Origin: VRUE01 sp963702705
GTDB lineage: Bacteria; Actinomycetota; Thermoleophilia; Solirubrobacterales; 70-9
DNA: 64,000 nucleotides
NCBI GenBank assembly: GCA_963702705.1
Contig: CAVPDR010000007.1
Coordinates: 620,001 to 684,000, forward strand
Direction: 5' to 3'
Program-made: the position numbers and the translations under genes
Part shown: in pieces, positions 43,872 to 53,535 of the stretch
Layout: every line of letters begins with the position of its first letter
How positions within the stretch are numbered: position 1 is the stretch's first letter
Notes under the pieces: model-generated
Database searches by the model: none
The model's input: only the letters and a program-made list of their open reading frames with translations
Told to the model about the DNA's origin: nothing

Positions 43872-45206
43872 GTGGGCCATGGGAGCCAGGACGAGGAGGG
43901 ACAGGCACTGCCGTTGGCACTTGGCGGGGCCTTCGCCCTGATCGCCGCGGCGCTGGCATTGGTCGCGATTGCTGGTGCGGTGACCGGGAAGGGGAGGGTG
44001 CAGCGGGCAGCGGACCTGGCGGCGATCTCGGCAGCGCGTTCGATGCGCGACGACCTGCCGCGACTGCTCTCGCTGCCGGCGTTGCCGAACGGTCTGCCGA
44101 ACCCCACCACATCAAGAAGGCCGCCTACCTGGTGCGGGCCCGAACGGCGGCGCTCGACGCCGCGCGGGCAAACGGTGTCGGTGCGGCGCGTCTGCGACTC
44201 GAGTTCCCGGACGCGACCTCATTCGCCCCGGTTCGCGCCAAGGCGATCGTGGTCGCCCGCATCGACATCGGCGACCGGCAAGTCCACACCGAAACCTCCG
44301 CGATCGCCGAAGCCGGCGCCGCCGCGGGTTCTCCGGCTGGCTCGATGCCGACGATGGCTAGGGGCGGTGGCTACAGCGGTACGCTCAAATACAGGCAAGG
44401 GGAGGGGATGCGCCCGGATGTGGCGGCCGCTTTTGATCGCATGGCGGCGGCGGCACGCGGCCGACGGGCTCGCCTTAATCGTCAATCCGGCTTCCGCTCT
44501 GACGCCGAACAGGCAGCGCTATTCGCCGCCCACCCCGACCCAAAGTGGGTGGCGCTACCAGGTCAGTCGCTGCACCGCTGCGCCACCGAGCTTGACCTTG
44601 GGCCCGAAGCCGCATACGGCTGGCTAGCGGCCAAGGCCAGTCGCTTCGGCTTTGTCCAGCGCTACCAGCTGGGAGGGGTGGCATTTCGGCTTCGACGCGG
44701 GGCCGCCGCCCTGTTCTGCGGCGGGCAATTCAGTCGTACCGCGATGGTCGCCGGCGGAGCGATGGGAGCTCTCCGGGGCTGCCGGCCTTCCCGCCTTCGT
44801 CCCGGCTCCGCTTCCGGGCGCCACTGCTCCGTGCCGCCACCCATTGGAACGTCTCCGCTGCCCTTCTCGCCGCCCAACTGATGGCCGAGTCAAACTTCAA
44901 CCCCTTCGCGTCCTCTCCGGCGGGCGCCCAGGGCATAGCCCAGTTCATCCCATCCACGGCATCCGCCTATGGCCTGAACGACCCCTTCGACCCGGTGGAA
45001 GCGATCGACGCCCAGGCTCACCTGATGTCGGACCTGATCCGCCAGTTCGGCTCCCCCCAACTCGCCCTCGCCGCCTACAACGCCGGCCCCGCCCCGGTCG
45101 AAGCCTGCCACTGCGTCCCCGCGATCCCCGAGACGACGCCTACGTCAGCCGCATCCTCGCCCTACTCGGCGGCGCCGGGGCGCTGGGTCCCGAGCCTTCG
45201 AAGTGA
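43872..45206 (+). CDS. TadG-like N-terminus fused to D-Ala-D-Ala carboxypeptidase and lytic transglycosylase domains (frameshifts)
   Basis: EEGQALPLALGGAFALIAAA then VQRAADLAAISAARSMRDDL is the TadG/TadE pilin-like start. Next comes an M15/VanY-type carboxypeptidase (SGFRSDAEQAALF, SLHRCATELDLGPEAA, WHFGFDAGPP). Last is an SLT transglycosylase (LMAESNFNPFASSPAGAQGI, AQFIPSTASAYGL, LALAAYNAGP). At least six indels between 44100 and 45140. The single-gene reading depends on those corrections but no internal start is evident. It would cut peptide cross-links and glycan, perhaps to open the wall for a Tad pilus. Confidence 0.7.
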
Positions 45207-45255
45207 GGCTGGTGGCGTGAGTTGGCGAGCGGACTGGCAGCAGCCCGCGATCCAG

Positions 45256-45271
45256 TACACCCGAAGGTGTA
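45256..45271. promoter_or_regulatory. Operator palindrome before vapB
   Basis: TACACC-CGAA-GGTGTA, perfect 6-bp arms, about 15-25 bp before the antitoxin. A second GGTGTA follows at 45276-45281. It suits autorepression by the VapBC complex. Confidence 0.5.
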
Positions 45272-45282
45272 TCCTGGTGTAG

Positions 45283-45496
45283 TGGGCGCGGACGAACATC
45301 GAGATCGACGACCAGCTGATCGATCGCGCGATGCGGCTCTATCGGCTGCGCAGCAAGCGCGAGGCCGTCGATCTGGCCCTGCGCAAGCTCGTCGGCGAGC
45401 CGATGGGCCGCGAGGAGGCGCTGGCGACGGAGGGGACCGGCTGGGCCGGCGACCTCTGCGAGATCCGTTCGCCCGGAAGAGATTCCGGAGCCGTGA
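45283..45496 (+). CDS. VapB-type antitoxin (start and stop disturbed)
   Basis: RTNIEIDDQLIDRAMRLYRL then RSKREAVDLALRKLVGEPMG is the VapB ribbon-helix-helix consensus. No start codon stands in frame after TAG 45280, so one base is probably wrong near 45285. The frame runs straight into the toxin; an indel near 45475 would give an ending EIPEP with TGA 45494-45496 overlapping the toxin GTG. Confidence 0.7.
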
Positions 45497-45906
45497 TCCT
45501 CGTCGACAGCTCTGCCTGGGTTGAGTTTCTCCGCGCCACCGGCAGCCCAGCCCACCTGCGGCTGCGCTCGGCACTGCAGGAGGGGGACGACCTGGCGAGT
45601 ACCGATGCGATCGTGATGGAGATCCTCGCCGGCGCCCGCGACGAGGCCGACCGCGATCGGCTGCGACGCCTGCTCTACGGCCTGGAGTTTCTCGCCGTGG
45701 AGGGTCCCGCGGACTACGAGAGCGCCGCCGAGCTGTACCGGCTCTGTCGCCGCGGAGGCGAGACGCCGCGCAAGCTCACCGATTGCCTGATCGCCGCGGT
45801 AGCGATCCGCACCGACGCCGAGCTGCTCTGCGAGGACGCCGACTTCCTCACAATCGCCCGCCATGCGCCGCTGCGGCTTGCGGCTCTGCACGTAGACTGC
45901 CCGCCG
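45493..45906 (+). CDS. VapC PIN-domain toxin
   Basis: VILVDSSAWVEFLRATGSP, STDAIVMEILAGARDE, TDCLIAAVAIRTDAELLCED and ADFLTIARH carry the PIN acidic residues. About 130 residues, normal size. Its frame runs without a stop into the MaoC gene, so the stop seems lost to an indel near 45890; GTG 45493 is the likely start. Confidence 0.8.
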
Positions 45907-46494
45907 ATGGCAACCGTCGAGGTACAGGGTGTCGAGGGAATGCAGGCACTGCTCGGGCAGGAGATCGGCCCGAGCGAGTGGCGCACCGTCACCCAGGAGA
46001 ACATCGACACCTTCGCCGCGCTGTCGGGCGACGACCAGTGGATCCACGTCGACGTCGAGCGGGCCAAGACGGAGAGCCCCTTCGGCACGACGATCGCCCA
46101 CGGCAACTTGACACTCTCGCTGGTCGACGGCTTCCGCAAGGAGCTGATCTCCTCGACCGGCTTCGCTCTCGGCGTCAACTACGGCTGGGACAAGATCCGC
46201 TTCCCTGCGCCGGTCCCGGTCGACGCCCGGGTCCGCGGCCGCGCCGAGGTCGTTTCGGTCGACGAGAAGGGCGGCGGCTGGTGGCAGGTGGTTACCCGCT
46301 TCACCCTCGAGGTCGAGGGCAACGAGAAGCCGTGCTTCGTCGGTGACAGTGTCACCCGCGTGATGGCTCCGACCGACTGGCCAGCGCTGCCTCAAGGAAA
46401 TGGCCGGCGGCGCCTTCGCTGGAACTCGTGCGTCAATCGCCGGCAGACTGGTAAATGTCAGCGGAGATGTCGCAGCTGCTGGTTGGACTCGTAG
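45907..46494 (+). CDS. MaoC-like (R)-hydratase/dehydratase
   Basis: EWRTVTQENIDTFAALSGDD, QWIHVDVERAKTESPFGTTI and AHGNLTLSLV match the MaoC hot-dog hydratase with the catalytic Asp/His (D..H and AHG). It hydrates enoyl-CoA thioesters. The family domain ends near 46370 (DSVTRVMAP); the remaining Arg-rich residues to the stop at 46494 look like out-of-frame reading after an indel. Confidence 0.85.
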   Translation: MATVEVQGVEGMQALLGQEIGPSEWRTVTQENIDTFAALSGDDQWIHVDVERAKTESPFGTTIAHGNLTLSLVDGFRKELISSTGFALGVNYGWDKIRFPAPVPVDARVRGRAEVVSVDEKGGGWWQVVTRFTLEVEGNEKPCFVGDSVTRVMAPTDWPALPQGNGRRRLRWNSCVNRRQTGKCQRRCRSCWLDS

Positions 46495-47510
46495 GGGTGG
46501 TCGCCGGCGACGTCGTGACGGGCCTGGCCGGCTGGTTCGTTGACACCTCCCGTGGTAGGCAGGCGCGCCGCCGCGAGTTCAAGCGAGCCTCGCGCCTGAT
46601 CCAGGAGGAGCTGACCAAGACCTGTGCGATATTGCGAGACGGGTCGAAGAGCAGCGTCACTGGGCGTCCTCCCCGGAGACCGCTGCGGACCGCGCGCTGG
46701 GACGAGTACGAGGCAGTGTTCGCCGATGCCGAGGTTCCGGATGAGCTCTGGGGGAGCTCGAGTGTCCTACCAGATCATTCGCGAGCTGAACGCCGTTGCC
46801 TTGCCCGTGCGGGTCAGAGCAGCCGCCGTTCTGCGATGGCGCTGAGGAAGACCTGCGCATCGCGATCGACTCGATCGACAGCGGTCGGCCTGGCGCTGAT
46901 CAAACACAGCGGTGGCATAGGGTCCTCGGTCGAGCCCGACCCGACCATGGCGCTGGAGAACGCGGCGCGCAAAGCGGCGCGCGAGCCTGCTCCCAGCTCG
47001 ATTCCTCCTCCGCCCGCCTTCGAGCAGGACGACGAAGTGCTCGTCGTGTCGGACGACCATCCCGTGATCGGAGTTGCTCTCCTGGCGCCGCCGAAGTGGA
47101 CTGCCTTCGAGTGCACGATGCCGCTGGAGGAGACCCTGATCGTTTCGATGCCGAGCATCTCGGGCTCGTGCGCGGCCGTTGTCGACATGCGCGGTCGTCC
47201 TCGTGGGCCGGGCTCGTGGACGGCGCTGCGCTTCGTCCCCGAGGAGATCCGCACACACCCCGACTACACCGACTTTGCTCTGCTACTCCGCCTCCCCGGC
47301 GACCGCTCGCTCGTGCGGAGAACGGAGCGCGACCTGACGCGACGAGAGTCGATCGAGATGATCGCGCGAGCGACGCCGGAGAAACCCGGGATCGTGTGGT
47401 TGCGGGAGGGAGAGCCCAGTGGCGACCCGCGAACGCCTCGCGCGGAAGGAGGATTGAGCGATGGCGCCCGCCCTCCGGACGGGCGCCAAAGTCGAGACCT
47501 GCCTACTTGA
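46455..47510 (+). CDS. Membrane-anchored protein of unknown function (frameshifts)
   Basis: MSAEMSQLLVGLVGVVAGDV then VTGLAGWFVDTSRGRQARRR gives an N-terminal helix and basic stop-transfer; FKRASRLIQEELTKTCAIL and VSYQIIRELNAVALPVRVRA (another frame) look helical. The C-terminal 200 residues (VLVVSDDHPVIGVALLAPP, TALRFVPEEIRTHPDYTDF, EMIARATPEKPGIVWL) are in the first frame. Family not recognised; it may be two genes joined by errors. Confidence 0.45.
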   Translation: MSAEMSQLLVGLVGVVAGDVVTGLAGWFVDTSRGRQARRREFKRASRLIQEELTKTCAILRDGSKSSVTGRPPRRPLRTARWDEYEAVFADAEVPDELWGSSSVLPDHSRAERRCLARAGQSSRRSAMALRKTCASRSTRSTAVGLALIKHSGGIGSSVEPDPTMALENAARKAAREPAPSSIPPPPAFEQDDEVLVVSDDHPVIGVALLAPPKWTAFECTMPLEETLIVSMPSISGSCAAVVDMRGRPRGPGSWTALRFVPEEIRTHPDYTDFALLLRLPGDRSLVRRTERDLTRRESIEMIARATPEKPGIVWLREGEPSGDPRTPRAEGGLSDGARPPDGRQSRDLPT

Positions 47511-47948
47511 CGGTAAGGTGCCTTCCATGCCCGCTTCGCGGTGGCCCGGGACGGTGCAGAAGAAGTGTAGGTGCCCGGTTTGAGGTCGACCGTGGTCGAG
47601 TCTTCGCCACTGGCGATCAGTTCGGTTGCGCCGACTTCTTTGCCGCTTGAGTCTTCGATCGCGACGTCGTGGGTCAGTGCCTGGGGGTTGTTGAAGTCGA
47701 CCGTCACCTTGCCGGCTTTGGCCGTGGCTTTGGTGGTCGTGTAGGCGAGTTCTCCGCCCGGGTCGGCTTCGAATTTGACGGTCGAGCCGCCGCCACCGCT
47801 GCTTTCTTCCTTGCTGCCGCCCGCGGTGGCGCCGCTGGTGGATTCGCCGCCGCTCGGTCGTCGTCGTGGAGTTGTCGCTGCTGCTTCCGCAGGCGACGAG
47901 GGCGACCGATGCGAGGGCGAGTGCGAGTAGCGCGGCGACCTTCTTCAT
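47503..47948 (-). CDS. Cupredoxin-like copper lipoprotein (frameshifts)
   Basis: Lipoprotein signal (VAALLALALASVALVAC). The beta-rich domain KVTVDFNNPQALTHDVAIED supplies the first His, and FFCTVPGHREAGMEGTL gives Cys, His and Met, a complete type-1 copper site. It probably shuttles electrons at the outer membrane face. Indels near 47850, 47570 and 47515; the stop is TAG at 47503-47505 (minus strand). Confidence 0.8.
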
Positions 47949-48027
47949 GACTGGGGATCCTTTCCTAGGGGGAAGAATGCTCAGAGGGGACTGTAATAGC
48001 TGCATACGACCTATGAGCGAGGCCGGT

Positions 48028-48872
48028 TCAGCGGCCCTTGAACTCGGGCGTGCCGCCGCCGAAGAAGGTCTCGACGCCGTTGCGCAGGTCCTCGGTGGCC
48101 ATGCTGTCGGCGATCCCGTGCCGCTCCAGCTGCAGGTGCTCGGTGAGGGTGTGCTCGATGCTGCCGCCGACCAGCATCTTCGCCATCCGCACGTAGTGGG
48201 GGGCCTTTGCCGCCAGCTTCTCGGCCTTGGCCCGCGCGCGGTCCATCAGCTCGTCCGGCGCGACGACCTCGGCGACCAGTTTCTCGGCCAGTGCGTCCTG
48301 GGCGGTCATGTTGGGGTCGTTGAGGAGGATCTCAAGCGCCCGGCTCGGCCCGACCACGCGCGGCAGGAAGTAGGTCATGCCACCGTCGGGGGAGGCGCCG
48401 ATGCGGCCGTAGGCGCAGGCGAAGAAGGCCGTCTCGGAGGCGATCCGGGTGTCGCAGGCGAGCGCCAGCGAGAAGCCCGCCCCGGCCGCCGGCCCGTTGA
48501 CCGCCGCGATCACCGGGTAGGGGATCCGGCGCAGGTCGACGATCGCCGCGTGCAGCGCCTCGGCGCCGCGCCGCACTTCGCGAAGGGCAGGTCGATCTCC
48601 TCGCTCTCGACCCCGGTCTTTGAACCAGTTGACGTCGCCGCCGGCGCAGAAGGCCTTGCCGGCGCCGGTGACGATCAGCGCCCGCAGCGGCGCCTGGTCG
48701 GCGAGCCAGGCGAAGGCGACGGTCATCTCGCCGATCATCTCCGGGCTCATCGCGTTGAAGGCGTCGGGCCGGTCGAGCGTGAGGGTGCCGATGTGGCGCC
48801 GTCATCGATTTCGATCTTCAGCGTGTTCAGCTCGGGCGGGCTGCTGGTCAGGGGCTCGGTCTGCGTGGTCAT
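48028..48872 (-). CDS. Enoyl-CoA hydratase/isomerase (frameshifts)
   Basis: Crotonase fold: LTLDRPDAFNAMSPEMIGEM, then GAGKAFCAGGDVNWF (oxyanion hole), IPYPVIAAVNGPAAGAGFSL and ALACDTRIASETAFFACAYG. About 280 residues from ATG 48872. Indels near 48800, 48622 and 48590. It hydrates or isomerises an enoyl-CoA in fatty-acid breakdown; together with the MaoC gene, lipid metabolism is suggested. Confidence 0.87.
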
Positions 48873-48927
48873 CGCGCTCTCTCCGTGATCTTGCGTCAAG
48901 TTGGCCGGGTGGCCAGGAGCCTACCCT

Positions 48928-50820
48928 TTGGTCTGTGCAGCGGAGGCGACAGCGGCAGGGCTCTCGCGTGCGGAACGAATCGCGCAGCAGCGCCGCGAGC
49001 TGCCCGACTCGCCGGGGGTCTATCTCTTCCACGCCGCCGACGGCGAGATCCTCTACGTCGGCAAGGCGCGCTCGATCCGCAAGCGCGATCGGCTCGCACT
49101 TCTCCGGCGGCGAACTCGCGCCTCACCTCGCGCGTCGACCAGATCGAGTGCATGGTCACCGCGACCGAGGCCGAGGCGCTGCTGGCCGAGCAGAGCTTCA
49201 TCAAGCGCCACCGGCCGCGCTTCAACATCCGCCTGCGCGACGACAAGTCCTACCCCTACGTCTGCGTCAGCCTCGACGAGGACTACCCGCGGGTCTACTT
49301 CACCCGCGAGAAGCACCGCTCCGGCCGCGCCTACTTCGGCCCCTTCTCCAGTGCCAAGCGGGTGCGCGAGACCCTCGACCTGCTCGGCAAGCTGTTCCAG
49401 TTCCGCACCTGCGAGGGAAAGGAGCCCGGGCGCCGCTCCGGCAGTCCCTGCCTCGACTACTTCATCAAGCGCTGCGGGGCGCCCTGCGTCGGCTACGTCA
49501 GCGCAGGAGGAGTACCGGCACAACATCGACGCGATCGTCGACTTCCTCTCCGGCCGCTACCGCCAGGTCGAGGCCGACGAGCAGGCGAAGATGGAGGCGG
49601 CGGCGGCCGAGCGCGAGTTCGAGCGCGCCGCCCTGCACCGCGACCGGCTGAAGGCGATCCAGTCGCTGTTCGAGCGCCAGCGCGTCGCCGGCGGCACGGT
49701 CGGCACCGCCGACCTGATCGGCGTCGCCGCCGAGGGGCAGGACGCCAACGCCCAGGTCTTCCAGGTCCGCGACGGGATCCTCGCCGAGCGCCAGAGCTTC
49801 TACCTCGACAACCAGGCCGAACGCGACCTGGCCGAGGTGGCGGAGGAGTTCGTCGGCCAGTACTACTCGGCCTCGCCGGCGATGCCGCGCACGATCGTCG
49901 TCGGCCCCTACCTGCGCGACCGGGTCGAGCTGCTCGAGGCGGCGCTGAGCGAGCGGCGCGGCAGCGCGGTCGAGGTGCGGGTGGCCGAGCGCGGCGACAA
50001 GCGCCGACTGCGCGAGCTGGCCGAGCGCAACGCCCGCCTCGCCCTCGACCAGGACCGGCTGCGCCGCGAGCACCGCCGCCAGCGCCGGGTCGAGTCGCTC
50101 GCCGACCTGCGCGAGGCGCTCGGCATGCAGGAGCTGCCGGTGCGGATCGAGGGCTTCGACATCTCCAACCTCGGCGGCGAGCACACCGTTGCCTCGATGG
50201 TGGTGTTCGAGGGGGGTGCGACGAAGAAGGCCGACTACCGGCGTTTCCGGGTGCGGGGCGAGCGAACGCTCGGCCCCGACGACTTCGCCTCGATGGAAGA
50301 GGTGCTGGGGCGGCGGATGAACCGCTACCTCGAGCAGGTCGACCTCTCGCCGCACGACGGCAAACGCGACGAGAGCTTCGCCTCGCTGCCCTCGCTGGTC
50401 ATGATCGACGGCGGCAAGGGGCAGCTCTCGGCGGCGATGCGGGTGCTGCAGCCGTTCGTCGAGCGTGGCGTCACCGTGATCGGCCTCGCCAAGCGCGAGG
50501 AGGAAGTCTTCGTCCCCGGCCGCTCGGCGCCGATCGACCTGCCGGCCGAGTCGGAAGCCTCGAAGCTGCTGCAGCGGGTGCGCGACGAGGCGCACCGCTT
50601 CGCGATCGAACATCACCGCGGTCGCCGCGACCGGGCGATGACCGGCTCGGTACTCGACGAGTTGAAGGGCGTCGGGCCGGTCCGCAAGCGGGCACTGCTG
50701 CAGCACTTCGGCTCTCCAGAGCGGTTCGTCGCCGCCAGCCGCGAGGAACTTGAAATGGTGCCCGGCGTGCCTGGCAAGGTAGCCCGTGAGATCCACGAGC
50801 AGCTCAACAGGACTGGCTGA
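48928..50820 (+). CDS. uvrC: Excinuclease ABC subunit C (frameshifts)
   Basis: GIY-YIG nuclease start (ELPDSPGVYLFHAADGEILY, VGKARSIRKR), UVR domain (EREFERAALHRDRLKAIQSL), RNase H-like nuclease (IEGFDISNLGGEHTVASMVV, LVMIDGGKGQLSAA) and tandem helix-hairpin-helix (LKGVGPVRKRALLQHFGS, MVPGVPGKVA). It makes both cuts in nucleotide excision repair. Indels near 49088, 49115 and 49503. The TTG start is uncertain. The stop shares one base with the rapZ ATG. Confidence 0.95.
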   Translation: MVCAAEATAAGLSRAERIAQQRRELPDSPGVYLFHAADGEILYVGKARSIRKRDRLALLRRRTRASPRASTRSSAWSPRPRPRRCWPSRASSSATGRASTSACATTSPTPTSASASTRTTRGSTSPARSTAPAAPTSAPSPVPSGCARPSTCSASCSSSAPARERSPGAAPAVPASTTSSSAAGRPASATSAQEEYRHNIDAIVDFLSGRYRQVEADEQAKMEAAAAEREFERAALHRDRLKAIQSLFERQRVAGGTVGTADLIGVAAEGQDANAQVFQVRDGILAERQSFYLDNQAERDLAEVAEEFVGQYYSASPAMPRTIVVGPYLRDRVELLEAALSERRGSAVEVRVAERGDKRRLRELAERNARLALDQDRLRREHRRQRRVESLADLREALGMQELPVRIEGFDISNLGGEHTVASMVVFEGGATKKADYRRFRVRGERTLGPDDFASMEEVLGRRMNRYLEQVDLSPHDGKRDESFASLPSLVMIDGGKGQLSAAMRVLQPFVERGVTVIGLAKREEEVFVPGRSAPIDLPAESEASKLLQRVRDEAHRFAIEHHRGRRDRAMTGSVLDELKGVGPVRKRALLQHFGSPERFVAASREELEMVPGVPGKVAREIHEQLNRTG

Positions 50821-51708
50821 TGGCGAAGGCGGGAGAAGCCGAGAAAGTGGGGGCGCAGCGCGACGGCGATTCGCCTGACCGCGAGGTGACCCTGGTCGTG
50901 ATCACCGGCCACTCCGGCGCCGGCAAGTCGGAAGCGATCGCCGCCTTCGAGGACAGCGGCTACTTCTGCGTCGACAACCTGCCGCCGCGGATGATCGGCA
51001 GCCTCGGCGAGCTCTTCCGCCACGAGGGCAGCGGGGTCGAATGCGCCGCGGTCGTCTCTGACGTGCGCGGTGGCGATTACTTCGATGACCTGCTGCAGGT
51101 GCTCGACGACCTCGCAGGCCGACGGGCTGAAGCCGACCGTGCTCTTCCTCGAGGCCGACGAGGAGACCCTGGTCGACCGCTACAAGGAGACCCGCCGCCG
51201 CCACCCGCTGGCGCCGGAAGGCCGCATCGTCGACGGTATCCGTGCCGAGCGCGAGCTGCTGGCGCCGCTGCGCGAGCGCGCCGACATGGTGATGGACACC
51301 AGCGACCTGACCGGTGGCATGCTGCGCCGCCGCATCGCCGAGGAAATGCTCGACGGACACGAGAGCGGCAAGATGGCGCTGACCCTGCTCACCTTCGGCT
51401 TCAAGAACGGGCCGCCGCGCGACGCCGACCTCACCCTCGACGTGCGCTTCCTGCCCAACCCGCACTACGTCGACGATCTGCGTCCGCTGACCGGCCTCGA
51501 CAAACGGGTGCGCGAGTACGTCGAGGCGGGCACCCAGGCGGGCGAGTTCTACGGCCGCCTGCTGCCGCTGCTCGAGTTCCTCGTTCCCGCCTACGTCACC
51601 GAGGGCAAGAGCCACCTGACGATCGCCATCGGCTGTACCGGCGGGCGCCATCGCTCGATCACCGTGGCGGACCGCATCCGCCGCGAGCTGAGGGCCGCGA
51701 CGACGTGA
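50820..51708 (+). CDS. rapZ: RapZ-family nucleotide-binding protein (one frameshift)
   Basis: P-loop GHSGAGKSEAI, then AFEDSGYFCVDNLPPRMIGS, DLTGGMLRRRI, and the C-terminal TIAIGCTGGRHRSI, all RapZ/YvcJ signatures. In E. coli RapZ is an RNA-binding adapter controlling GlmS; the actinobacterial role is less clear. It follows uvrC as in many actinobacteria, but yvcK and whiA, usually next, are absent here. The shift is near 51112. Confidence 0.92.
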
Positions 51709-51744
51709 TCGTCCACGTCAAGCACCGCGACACCGAGCCAGACG

Positions 51745-51848
51745 CCTGACGGGGTCCAGACGTCGCCATGCGGCGTCCTCGGTCGCTTACGTGCAGAGCA
51801 CGCCGCGCTCCCTGCGTCCTTGCCTGACAACGTCTGGACCCCGTCAGG
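51745..51848. repeat. Inverted repeat with structured loop between rapZ and ABC genes
   Basis: Perfect 19-nt arms (CCTGACGGGGTCCAGACGT and its complement) bound a 66-nt interior that itself has a small CGCC/GGCG stem. It occupies the rapZ-ABC gap. It may be a non-autonomous element remnant or a terminator. Confidence 0.65.
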
Positions 51849-51873
51849 TACGTCCATAGAATCGCCGACCGCC

Positions 51874-52734
51874 TTGGCCGATCCCGTCATATCGATTCGT
51901 GGGCTGCGCAAGAGCTATGGCGATTTCGAGGCGGTGCGCGGCATCGACCTCGAGGTGCAGGCCGGCGAGGTGTTTGCCTTCCTCGGCCCAAACGGGGCCG
52001 GCAAGACGACGACGGTGGAGATCCTCGAGGGCTACCGCAAGCGCAGCGGGGGAGAGGTCTCGGTGCTGGGCGAGGACCCGCAGCACGGCGGCCGCGCCTG
52101 GCGCGAGCGGATCGGCATCGTCCTGCAGAACTGCCGGCTCGATCCCTACCTGACCGTGCGCGAGTCGCTCGGGCTCTACGCCGGCTACTACAGCGCCCCG
52201 CGGCCGGTCGACGAGGTGGTCGAGCTGGTCGGTCTGGGCGGCAAGGCCGACGTGCGCGCCAGCAAGCTCTCCGGCGGCCAGCAGCGCCGCCTCGACGTCG
52301 GCATGGCCCTGGTCGGCGACCCCGAGCTGCTCTTCCTCGACGAGCCGACCACCGGCTTCGACCCCTCGGCCCGGCGCCAGGCCTGGGAGACGATCGCCGG
52401 CCTGCGCGACCTCGGCAAGACCGTCTTCCTCACCACCCACTACATGGACGAGGCGCAGCGCCTCGCCGACCGGGTGACGATCATCTCGCGCGGCGAGGTG
52501 GTGGCGAGCGGTACGCCGGACGATCTCGGCGACCGCGAGAGCCTGCCGACGACGATCAGCTACCGGCTCGGCGGCGAGGAGGTCTCGGTTGAGACGACGA
52601 CCCCGGTCGCCGACCTGCACGAGCTGACCGGGCGCGCGGTCGAGCAGGGCCTGGAGATCGAGGGCCTGGAAGTGACCCGTCCCAACCTCGAGGACGTCTA
52701 CCTCTCGCTGACCTCGGAGGGCGGGGAGGAATGA
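51874..52734 (+). CDS. ABC transporter ATP-binding protein (ABC-2 exporter)
   Basis: About 286 residues from TTG 51874 (ADPVISIRGLRKSYGDFEAV); an upstream reading would lie in the inverted repeat. GPNGAGKTTTVEIL, LSGGQQRRLDVGMAL, LLFLDEPTTGFDPSARRQAW and LTTHYMDEAQRLAD are the ABC motifs of drug/lipid exporters (CcmA/DrrA type). It overlaps the permease gene by 4 bp (ATGA). Confidence 0.92.
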   Translation: MADPVISIRGLRKSYGDFEAVRGIDLEVQAGEVFAFLGPNGAGKTTTVEILEGYRKRSGGEVSVLGEDPQHGGRAWRERIGIVLQNCRLDPYLTVRESLGLYAGYYSAPRPVDEVVELVGLGGKADVRASKLSGGQQRRLDVGMALVGDPELLFLDEPTTGFDPSARRQAWETIAGLRDLGKTVFLTTHYMDEAQRLADRVTIISRGEVVASGTPDDLGDRESLPTTISYRLGGEEVSVETTTPVADLHELTGRAVEQGLEIEGLEVTRPNLEDVYLSLTSEGGEE

Positions 52735-53504
52735 ACGGCTTCGCCCTTTTCGCCCACCAGTTCCGCTACGACCAGAAGGCCTTCTGGCGCAATCCCGCCT
52801 CGGTCTTCTTCACCGTGATGTTCCCGGTGGTCCTGCTGCTGATCTTCGCCACCGTCTTCGGCGACCAGACCGTCGACGTGCGCGGTGGGATCAAGACCAC
52901 CGCCTACTACGTGCCGGCGATCATCACCCTGGCGGTGATCTCGGCGACGATGCAGTCGCTGGCGATGTCGCTGGTGATCGCCCGCGAGGACGGGCGGCTG
53001 AAGCGCGGCCGCGGCACGCCGATGCCCGCCTGGGTCTTCATCGCCGGCCGGGTCGGCAACTCGGCCGTGGTGGCGCTGCTGATGCTGGCCCTGCTCGCCC
53101 TGATCGGCCGTGTCCTCTACGGCGTCGCGATCCCCTGGGGTCAGATGCCGCAGATCGTCGTCACACTGCTGATCGGCGCCTCGGCCTTCTGCTGCCTCGG
53201 CATCGCGCTGACCGCGGCGATTCCCTCGCAGGACGCGGCGGCGCCGATCGTCAACGCGCTGCTCTTGCCGCTCTACTTCCTCTCCGGCGTCTTCATCCCC
53301 GACGACCAGCTGCCCAGCGGCGTCATCCACTTCGCCGACATCTTCCCGATCCGCCACTTCTTCGAGGCCTTCTTCGACGTCTATGACCCCGGCAGCGCCG
53401 GCGGCGGCCTGCAGTGGGGCAACCTCGCCGTCGTCGCGGTCTGGGGCGTGGCCGGCCTGCTGCTGGCGATCCGCTTCTTCCGCTGGACCCCGCGCGGCGG
53501 CTGA
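52731..53504 (+). CDS. ABC-2 type exporter permease
   Basis: 257 residues, about six helices; FGDQTVDVRGGIKTTAYYVP, RLKRGRGTPMPAWVFIAGR and LLLPLYFLSGVFIPDDQLP match ABC-2 membrane proteins. It works with the preceding ATPase to export an unknown substrate, perhaps a drug or lipid. GGGGAGGA precedes the ATG. Confidence 0.9.
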   Translation: MNGFALFAHQFRYDQKAFWRNPASVFFTVMFPVVLLLIFATVFGDQTVDVRGGIKTTAYYVPAIITLAVISATMQSLAMSLVIAREDGRLKRGRGTPMPAWVFIAGRVGNSAVVALLMLALLALIGRVLYGVAIPWGQMPQIVVTLLIGASAFCCLGIALTAAIPSQDAAAPIVNALLLPLYFLSGVFIPDDQLPSGVIHFADIFPIRHFFEAFFDVYDPGSAGGGLQWGNLAVVAVWGVAGLLLAIRFFRWTPRGG

Positions 53505-53535
53505 TCCGCCCGCCCCGTATAGCCTCCCGGTTCGA

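Noticed and set aside
44881..45282. Independent small transglycosylase gene
   Set aside because: It is the C-terminal domain of the TadG-carboxypeptidase gene seen in one frame; no promoter or ribosome site precedes it.
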